DNA of 64,000 bases from Leptothoe sp034932105 (lineage in GTDB: Bacteria > Cyanobacteriota > Cyanobacteriia > Phormidesmidales > Phormidesmidaceae). Location of the stretch: the NCBI RefSeq assembly GCF_034932105.1, contig NZ_JAYGIG010000118.1, positions 1 through 64,000 of the forward strand. The letters run 5' to 3'. Both the position numbers and the translations under genes were made by a program. The first letter of the stretch is position 1, and the number at the start of each line of letters is the position of its first letter. Below are positions 33,301 through 38,859 of the stretch, piece after piece. The notes below the pieces were generated by a model. It worked only from the letters and a program-made list of their open reading frames with translations. It did not search any database and was not told the origin of the DNA.

Positions 33301-36117
33301 ATTGTCTTCCCGCACTATGGCCAAGCCCTTATGAACCTGGGGCAGCTGTTCTAAAGCCGTTTCAATTTCCCCTAGCTCAATCCGAAAACCACGCACCTTC
33401 ACCTGGTTGTCAATGCGGCCCAGAAATTCCAGCGTACCGTCGGAGCGATAACGGGCCAGGTCTCCAGTTTTATAAAGGCGGGCACCGGGCTGGTCACTAA
33501 AGGGATCATGGATAAACCGTTCACTGGTCAAGTCAGGACGATTTAAGTATCCACGGGCTAAGCCATCCCCACCAATATGCACCTCTCCGGGGATGCCAAT
33601 GGGCAAGGGATCTATAGCACAGCCCTCAGCTGCTGTTTTCTCCCCAGTGGTGCCTGGGGGGAGTATGTAGAGCTGGGTGTTAGCAATGGGACCAGCTACG
33701 GGAATTGGCTGATCAATGGTCTTGACTTGGCAAGCGGCAGACCACACAGTTGTTTCCGTGGGGCCATACATATTCCAGATTTCACCCCCCATGGCGATCA
33801 GCTGACCGGCCATGTCACGGGGCATGGGTTCTCCACCGCACAACATCTTCAGCCCGTCACCATCCTGCCAGCCTGCGGCCAACAGCATCTGCCAAGTGGC
33901 CGGTGTGGCCTGCATGATTGTTGTTTGGGTTTCAGCCAAAAGCGATGATAGCTGGGCTGCATTGGTGGCAATTTGCCGAGAGGCCAACACCACTCGGGCT
34001 CCTGTAATCAGAGGCAGGTACAGCTCTAGCACCGCAATATCAAAGGAAATGGTGGTGACAGCCAGGAGCGTATCCTGCGGGGTTAACCCTGGCTGCTGTC
34101 CCATGGAGACCAGGAAATTCACCGCCGACCGATGGCAGATTTGTACGCCTTTGGGTTTGCCCGTCGAACCTGATGTGTAGATGATGTAGGCCAGGTTGTC
34201 AGGACCCACACCAGAGGTGGGATTGTCGTCACGCTGACGGGCGATGGTCTCCCAGTCCGTGTCGATACTCACCATTTGGACCGTCGGAGCGGCCAGTTTC
34301 TCTTCGAACTGCTGCTGGGTTAAGAGAATCGATAGGTTAGATGCCTCAACCATGTAGGCTATGCGGTCATTGGGATAGGCTGGATCGATGGGAACATAGC
34401 ATCCCCCAGCTTTAAGAATTCCTAGCAGACCGACCACCATATCCAGGGAGCGTTCCACACAGAAACCCACCAACCCATCAGGTTCCACACCCATGCTCTG
34501 AAGGTGATGGGCCAACTGATTTGATCGTTTGTTTAAGTCACCATAGGTGAGTTCTTCACCATCAAATATCAGGGCAACCGCCTCAGGATTCTGCGCTGCC
34601 TGGATTTCCACTAGCTGATGGATACATTGATCAGCGGGATAATCCGTAGCGGTATTGTTCCAATCCTTAAGTAATCGCTGCCGTTCCGCTGGCGTTAGCA
34701 TCGGCAGCTCTTGGACACTCTGGTCCGGGTTGGTAATGATGCTGTCCAGCAAAGCCTGAATATGGCCTGCCATGCGCTCTATGGTGTCAGCATTAAAGAG
34801 GTCAGTACTGTATTTGAGCACCCCCACTAAATCGCCCTGGGTTTCGATCATTTCTAGGGTCAAATCAAATTGACCCAACTGTTGTTTCAAGGACACGGAC
34901 TCCAACTCCAGGTTGGCCCATTGTGCCTGGGTAGGAGCATCGTTTACGAGGAGCGAAGCCCCTAGCGTTTCGATGGCGCTATGCTCTAGATAATTAAAAA
35001 AGACTTGAAAAATAGGAGTGCGACTAGGATCCCGATTGGGTTGCAGGCGTTCAACCAATAACGTGTAGGGATAATCTTGATGCTCTGTTGCACCCATAAC
35101 GGTGGTGCTAATCTGGCCTAGGAACTCCTTAAAAGAGCATGTATCCGTTAGCTTGCCCCGAATCGCCACTGGATTGAGAAAATATCCCACCACCTGCTCA
35201 AACTCTGCCTGGGAACGACCGCCCATGGGCGAACCAACCAGGATGTCCGACTGCCCTGTGTAGCGATGGAGCAAGGTTTGGAAAACAGTCATCAAAACGG
35301 CATAGGGCGTTGTCCCTTCGGCCTGGGCCAACTGTTTGATGCCTTCGGTTTGGGCCGCTGTTAGCTCAAAGTTATGGGCATTTCCATTGTGGCTACGGCG
35401 TAAGGGTCGAGGGCGGTCCGTGAGTAAATCTAGGGTGGGTAGGTTCCCCGATAGGTTCTCTTGCCAATAGTTCCAGAGCTTTTCGCCTTCAGGGCCTGCC
35501 AAGGTTTGAGTTTGCCACGCTACGTAGTCACTATATTGCTTGGCCAGGGGTACCAATGGAGCCGTCGTACCTGCTTTAGCCGCTAGATAAAGCTGTTCAG
35601 CATCCTTTAGCAGCGGTTCATGGGACCCTACATCATAAACAATATGATGTAGGGTCAATAGTAAGATATGGTCTTGCTGGGCATAGGTGTACAGGGTCAC
35701 CCTAAAGATAGGGCCTTGCTCTAGAGCAAACGGTGTACGGTGGGTATCCGCAACGTGTTGGTTAAGCTGTTCTTCGCTCCAGCCCGTCGCATCAATTTGA
35801 TTAAAGCATAGGCCCAAATTGGGATGCACTACTTGAACGGGGCTACCATCTGCTTGGGTCGTAAAGGTAGTCCGTAAACTGGGATGACGATCGATCAGTC
35901 CTTGAAAGGCTTGTTTGAGACAGACGACATCTACAGGGGATTTGATCCGAGTTGGAATACTGACGTTATAAGCATTGCTCGAGCGATCGCCCTGATACAG
36001 AAACCAAAGTGATTGCTGACCGTAGGATAAGGGGAAAGTTTCTTGTTTTGCGTGAGGGGTTTTGAGCACAGAGCTTTCTTCCGGGAACATTTGATCAGCA
36101 GGGCAATGTAAAGACAT
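27358..36117 (-). CDS. Hybrid NRPS-PKS megasynthase, C-A-PCP-KS-AT-KR-ACP-TE
   Basis: A single 2919-residue assembly-line enzyme. Domains, with residues counted from the ATG at 36117: condensation 24-465 (H-H-I-V-Y-D at 157-162); adenylation 490-1002 (Y-T-S-G-S-T-G at 647, N-G-K-I-D near 990); peptidyl carrier 1009-1090 (Ser1049 in L-G-G-H-S); ketosynthase 1120-1545 (Cys1291, His1427, His1467, all present); acyltransferase 1642-1935 (Ser1739 in G-H-S-I-G; H-A-F-H at 1835-1838, malonyl type); ketoreductase 2260-2455 (G-G-L-G-S-I-G at 2268, Tyr2427); acyl carrier 2558-2625 (Ser2587 in L-G-G-D-S); thioesterase 2648-2905 (Ser2726 in G-P-S-F-G-G, His2883). No dehydratase, enoylreductase or epimerase is seen. 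Predicted chemistry: an acyl or peptidyl donor is joined to glycine, extended with one malonyl unit, ketoreduced and released, giving a 4-amino-3-hydroxybutyrate unit. The frame extends 16 codons upstream to a TTG; neither start has a clear Shine-Dalgarno sequence. No phosphopantetheinyl transferase or transporter is adjacent. Confidence 0.95.
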   Translation of the reverse strand: MSLHCPADQMFPEESSVLKTPHAKQETFPLSYGQQSLWFLYQGDRSSNAYNVSIPTRIKSPVDVVCLKQAFQGLIDRHPSLRTTFTTQADGSPVQVVHPNLGLCFNQIDATGWSEEQLNQHVADTHRTPFALEQGPIFRVTLYTYAQQDHILLLTLHHIVYDVGSHEPLLKDAEQLYLAAKAGTTAPLVPLAKQYSDYVAWQTQTLAGPEGEKLWNYWQENLSGNLPTLDLLTDRPRPLRRSHNGNAHNFELTAAQTEGIKQLAQAEGTTPYAVLMTVFQTLLHRYTGQSDILVGSPMGGRSQAEFEQVVGYFLNPVAIRGKLTDTCSFKEFLGQISTTVMGATEHQDYPYTLLVERLQPNRDPSRTPIFQVFFNYLEHSAIETLGASLLVNDAPTQAQWANLELESVSLKQQLGQFDLTLEMIETQGDLVGVLKYSTDLFNADTIERMAGHIQALLDSIITNPDQSVQELPMLTPAERQRLLKDWNNTATDYPADQCIHQLVEIQAAQNPEAVALIFDGEELTYGDLNKRSNQLAHHLQSMGVEPDGLVGFCVERSLDMVVGLLGILKAGGCYVPIDPAYPNDRIAYMVEASNLSILLTQQQFEEKLAAPTVQMVSIDTDWETIARQRDDNPTSGVGPDNLAYIIYTSGSTGKPKGVQICHRSAVNFLVSMGQQPGLTPQDTLLAVTTISFDIAVLELYLPLITGARVVLASRQIATNAAQLSSLLAETQTTIMQATPATWQMLLAAGWQDGDGLKMLCGGEPMPRDMAGQLIAMGGEIWNMYGPTETTVWSAACQVKTIDQPIPVAGPIANTQLYILPPGTTGEKTAAEGCAIDPLPIGIPGEVHIGGDGLARGYLNRPDLTSERFIHDPFSDQPGARLYKTGDLARYRSDGTLEFLGRIDNQVKVRGFRIELGEIETALEQLPQVHKGLAIVREDNPGDKRIAAYLILNDGVTLKPAELRQGLRKTLPDYMMPSIFVGIDAFPLTPNGKIDRRALPKPDQTNVGGDEAYVAPQNNLQRQIVSIWKEILNVDQVGIHDNFFDLGGHSILVGRLHSQLMSDLEDITDSDISVVDLFTYPTINSLIQYLGQAGSDQPSLLQASSDRIKKQKERVNQQSDAIAIIGMACRFPGAKDIHEFWHNLSNGVESISFFSDEELEDAGIEPAVFNDPNYVKAAAILDGFDLFDAKFFGMTPREAEIIDPQQRLFMECAWHALEDAGYPMETGDTRIGVYAGVRQNNYRLQNIESNRDRLAAINEYQIIFSNDKDYMPTRVSYKLGLTGPSLNINTACSTSLVAVQTACQSLQNYQCDIAIAGAAAISKFRKEGYLYKEGMILSPDGHCRAFDADAQGTVLGDGVGTVVLKRLDDAVKDGDHIYAVIKGAALNNDGSQKIGFTAPSVEGQAAVIAEALAMGDIDPTTVTYIETHGTGTTLGDPIEMTALKRVYYTNPDKKGYCAIGSVKTNIGHTDTTAGMAGLIKTALALKHKTLAPHLHYKSPNPKLDLENSPFYVNTELSPWETNGIPRRAGVSSFGIGGTNAHIVLEEGPQLESSESSKPWKLLPVSTKTRSALDTATANLADYLRQNPDVNLADVAYTLQVGRKPFNHRRVILCQDTQDAINALDPLNPKKVFDAVQEPGERPVTFMFSGQGSQYVNMAQDLYQSEPVFRAEVDRCAEILLPHLGLDLRQLIYPDSDQVETSTEKLKQTSFTQPALFTIEYSLAMLWQSWGVTPKAMIGHSIGEYVAACLAGVFALEDALALVTARGQMMQQLPGGSMLSVPLPEAEILPHLGDQVSLAVINGPSRCVVAGPHEAIDDLEQQWIQKGVDCSRLRTSHAFHSAMMEPILDSFRERVNAVQRQAPEIPFISNVTGMWITPSEATDPSYWVQHLRQTVRFAQGLELLLDEPDQILLEVGPGKALTTFALQHPSKSATHAVLSSTRHPKDGQNDTAFLYTTLGKLWAAGGLTDWAACYGEDNRQRLSLPTYPFERKRHWLERRTQTDVCTSQVSLSKKANITDWFYSAAWQSRTLVAPTQRTETSCMLIFADTIGLGAQLASQLRGQGHQVTLVKAGKSFSRVENSEYVINPTDPKDYIKLMGQVSARHGCPQTIIHSWSVQPIKANQSTFNSVKTAKEKGFYSLLYLVQALESQKTFEACQVAVVSNGMQTVTGNEMLSPEKSLLLGVCKVIPQESPKISCSTIDVVLSGTKPRDQALLVGQLLSEIQAGLPEPVVAYRDSRRWIQTFEPVRLPAANGQPVRLREKGVYLISGGLGSIGLIFAEYLAKTVQAKLVLTSRSQFPEPKDYESWLSTHDENDPVSRKIRQIQQIEELGAEVLVVKVNVGDLQQMKAVVAQTKQRFGAINGVIHAAGLIKSSYINTISKSICEQQLQPKVDGLLVLDQVLKHQSVDFCLLMSSISTILGGLGFATYAAANTFMDTFTAQRNIAGSFPWLSVNWDAWQHVNWDDLQQSQGDQGNVSVGQTITKLSMSSQEGVAALERILSQSQLHQVVVSTGDLQARVDKWVKLISLKDSANSRQTNEATEAADAEAMAASDFENDTERTIANIWQNLLGMSDLKRQDSFFDLGGDSLIGIQVAAEMERQLGQKFPINRLFQTPTIAAIAEALGGEQSETIQQSSPVELPPCIVPLKSGNADLSPLFLVHAVGTSILFYQPLVEQLQTDRPVYGIQSVLLDGFDEQFNTLEALAAHYVKQIKVVQPKGPYFVAGPSFGGFLSYEIAQQLIQQGDTIEACVLIDRATPEGETMAPVMQRYENYWKTFLKTGPSYLIEKIKQRYDFESSQFRLMFREQQYQLYRKLNLGTDRIFNDAIYCRQVQISNAYQPKSYPSDIWVIRADELYANLHSEEDMGWTQYVQGEVKALPCPGGHMSIFEPPYVEILAKHFATILACTAKDDAQYTLAKVR

Positions 36118-36176
36118 CGTTAAATGGTATTGGTTTAAAATAGTATTGGATTGAATACAAAACAATCCGGAAACTG

Positions 36177-36317
36177 ATTAACTGAGATCTTGCACCTCTC
36201 TCAATAAGTTAGATTTTTCGCAATAAGCTAAAGTTCAGATAACTGAAATGCCTATTCTGTCGTTAAATTCCAGCTGATTATTTAGTTCGTATGAACTGGT
36301 GCAAGATCTGAGTTAAT
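36177..36317. mobile_element. 141-bp inverted-repeat element, MITE-like, ahead of the megasynthase
   Basis: ATTAACTGAGATCTTGCACC (36177-36196) is matched by GGTGCAAGATCTGAGTTAAT (36298-36317), an inverted pair with 19 of 20 bases identical. The outermost TTAA on each side could be the duplicated target, a pattern known for some IS5-group (IS427-like) elements. The interior has no coding capacity. It ends 60 bases from the NRPS-PKS start codon. Confidence 0.7.
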
Positions 36318-36557
36318 GAAGCTAGTATGTGAGTCTGGATGTATAAAAGACATATTTCCAGAACAAAATGTTTCCAGGTTGACGACGGCATTAATCATCA
36401 TCCAATAAAGCCAAATAAGAGCTCCTGCACATCATCTCCAAATAGGTAGACTCAATTTTTTATAAAATAGAATTTTAGCTAAAGGCATTAATTCAAAGGC
36501 TTTTAGGCTTTAGGGCATAGAGCTTTATTAGTTATGCCCAACCACTTATGCAGAATC

Positions 36558-36691
36558 GTAACCGTCCCTGGAACTTGAAAACGGTTAGCATCTCAACGAA
36601 GTTAATAGGGTTTCAGGTGTTGGACAACCTGTGGTTTAGCTATCAAAATCGTTGAAACGACCAAAACTCGTTAAATGCTTGGGATGGTTAC
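36558..36691. mobile_element. MITE copy 1, 134 bp, with 8-bp target duplication
   Basis: Begins GTAACCGTCCC and ends GGGATGGTTAC (inverted ends, one mismatch). Flanked by an identical 8-base direct repeat GCAGAATC at 36550-36557 and 36692-36699, which marks transposition. Internal blocks CAACGAAGTTAATAGGGTTTCAG and GAAACGACCAA are shared with copy 2. No coding capacity. Confidence 0.85.
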
Positions 36692-37002
36692 GCAGAATCA
36701 ACTCACGCATAATTTTTTGAATTAAAATTTGTTGATTTGAGAAATTGAGTTCCATCAGATGTATTTAATAAGAGGCCTGTTGCGACACAATAACCTAATA
36801 GGCAGAAGATCCTTGTTGAGCATGAATTCTAGGTGATTTTGCGTTACAAAAGTCGAGTCCGCACTTTATTTTTAAGCAGATCCCTAAAGAGACAATCATG
36901 AAGAATAGAATCCTGCATGATTGTCTGTTTAGATAAGGCCATTTAGCGTCTTAGATAAAGTTATTTAGCGTAATCTGAAGTTGATTACTTAATTAACTGG
37001 TG

Positions 37003-37135
37003 GTAACCGTCCCTGCTATCTGACGAAGATTGGTCGTTTCAGCCATTTAAGGTCTGAAGACCGCTCAAGGTACAAGCTGAAACCCTATTAAACTCGTTGA
37101 GCACTAAGCTCAATATGAGTTCCAGGGACGGTTAC
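37003..37135. mobile_element. MITE copy 2, 133 bp, opposite orientation, with 9-bp target duplication
   Basis: Begins GTAACCGTCCC and ends GGGACGGTTAC, perfect 11-base inverted ends. Flanked by TAACTGGTG at 36994-37002 and 37136-37144. The reverse complement aligns with copy 1 through CCCTGGAACT, CAACGA, TTAATAGGGTTTCAG and GAAACGACCAA. The target is the end of another element (AACTGGTGCAAGAT, also seen at 36294), so this is a nested insertion. Confidence 0.85.
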
Positions 37136-37632
37136 TAACTGGTGCAAGATGTGAATTAAATGTAAATTAGACTAAAGGCATTTTATGCTTTAGATTATTG
37201 ATTTAATTGTACCCACCTAAACTTACTTTTCCTTAAACTGTTAAATTTGGATGTCAGAAATTGTTGGGAGTTTAGGTGATTTTGTGTAAGGGGTCTAGAA
37301 TCTAATTACCTAAGGAAGCCGTCCCATAGCCCAAGATAAGATTCATAAGTTGTCGGAATTGTTTTGGTTCTCATTCAAGATGTGGACTGGCAATCCGGGT
37401 TGGACCCAGCTAACAACTGCTGAGGAGCTTCAAAGCCTGCGTCGGCACAACAAGAGAAGTTGTTTAGATATATGTACGATGGGGCATGGGAAATATATAC
37501 CCGTAGTCAAACCGGCCTAAATGCCAGAGGACTAAAGGATATTCCTGGCAATCTATGACTAACCATAGGAAATTAGAACCATGAGGGGACTGATAAAATT
37601 ATCTTGAACTATTCACGAATGGCTTAGGGAGT

Positions 37633-38652
37633 TTGAAGAATTCTTCGTTCGCAAACGTTTATTTTTATATTCCAACGACCTTATGGCCTGCTCAGTTACC
37701 TGCTTCAAGTGCTGAAAACTGGGCAGGCTTTGGACTAGGTATCTATGCCTGGACAGTGCAGACCTATTTGAAATTGTATGAAGCGGGAGTGCCCTGCCAA
37801 TTGACAGACCAGCTGCCCGAGAAAGGTATTGTCCTATTCCATGGCAATGCTACACGGGGGGGCGATATTCACCCTGGTCCCAATCGGCTGCTGATTTGCC
37901 TCAAGGCAGAATCCCCCCTATGTCCCCAGGCTCAACTCCACGTGGTGCAAAATCCTTACGAAGCATCACAGTTTCTAGGCTGTTACTTTATTCCCCATTG
38001 GCCCCAGCCAGGACTGCAACCCCGCCTGGACCAACGACAGGATAAATTTGAGACTATTGCATTTTTGGGCCACTGCAACAGTCTAGCCGCCGAGTTGAGG
38101 ACCCCAGACTGGAAAATGCAGCTCGGCCAGAGAGGGCTAAATTGGCAGCCAATCATTAATACCAATGGCTGGAACAACCAGCATTCCATTGACACCCGCT
38201 GGAATGATTATCAACACATTGATGCTATTGTCGCTGTCCGTGAATTTCATTTAAAACGTCCCGGCTATCGAAGTAAACCGGCGACCAAACTCTATAATGC
38301 TTGGCTAGCGGGTGTGCCCGCCATCCTAGGGCGAGAACTAGCCTATCGGGCTGAAGGAACCGTGGATGTGAATTATTTAGAAGCCAACTCCATGGCACAG
38401 GTCTTGTCTTGTTTAGATGAATTAAAACAGAATATAGAGTTCCGAAGAAGACTGGTCAAAAACGGCCAAGCTGTAGCAAAGCAGTATTCTACAGCAGCGA
38501 TTACCCAAAAATGGATACAGTTTTTGAGCGAGGTTGCTATGCCACGCTATCAGGCATGGTGCAACAACTCTCCTTGGGGATATCAGATGCAACATTGGCA
38601 GGCTCAATGGCTAAATTATTGCGATCGCACGCTACGTCGACTAAAGTTTTGA
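37633..38652 (+). CDS. Glycosyltransferase-like protein (GT-B fold), unassigned
   Basis: This 339-residue protein starts at TTG with AGGGAG just upstream. No firm family motif is visible, but the second half has the look of a GT-B glycosyltransferase C-terminal domain: I-V-A-V-R-E-F, then K-P-A-T-K-L-Y-N-A-W-L-A-G-V-P-A-I-L-G, a nucleotide-sugar-site-like stretch followed by the E-G-T-V-D-V-N-Y loop and a C-terminal helix bundle. The donor and acceptor are unknown. It lies across the element-rich gap from the NRPS-PKS gene, divergent from it, and could decorate its product, but nothing proves a link. Confidence 0.6.
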   Translation: MKNSSFANVYFYIPTTLWPAQLPASSAENWAGFGLGIYAWTVQTYLKLYEAGVPCQLTDQLPEKGIVLFHGNATRGGDIHPGPNRLLICLKAESPLCPQAQLHVVQNPYEASQFLGCYFIPHWPQPGLQPRLDQRQDKFETIAFLGHCNSLAAELRTPDWKMQLGQRGLNWQPIINTNGWNNQHSIDTRWNDYQHIDAIVAVREFHLKRPGYRSKPATKLYNAWLAGVPAILGRELAYRAEGTVDVNYLEANSMAQVLSCLDELKQNIEFRRRLVKNGQAVAKQYSTAAITQKWIQFLSEVAMPRYQAWCNNSPWGYQMQHWQAQWLNYCDRTLRRLKF

Positions 38653-38859
38653 ATCCTTAGGGAGCGAATGCCATGGCATAGGTTCTTAGTATTATTACTG
38701 AGCCTGAGGGATGGCTTATGGAGGCTTTACCATTTCCAATAACGATTACTCAGCTAAAGTACGAGTTGCGATTATGATGCTAACCTCTACCATGGATATA
38801 ATCTAGAACAAAGATGTAAGCTAGAAAACGTCTAAACACCAGACATTTAGTAACCTGTC

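Larger units (their letters stand above)
36118..37632. other. 1.5-kb gene-free region crowded with small mobile elements
   Basis: This AT-rich region contains no convincing gene. It holds a 141-bp inverted-repeat element (36177-36317), two inverted copies of a 133-134-bp miniature element (36558-36691, 37003-37135) and a solo GGTGCAAGAT end (37141). Other echoes are AGGTGATTTTG(C/T)GT near 36833 and 37275 and CTAAAGGCATT near 36478 and 37173. The stretch 37380-37470 has an ATG-led frame of about 30 codons reading L-T-T-A-E-E-L-Q-S-L-R-R, probably a fragment of a lost gene. The promoters of the NRPS-PKS gene (minus) and the following plus-strand gene must lie here. Confidence 0.8.
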
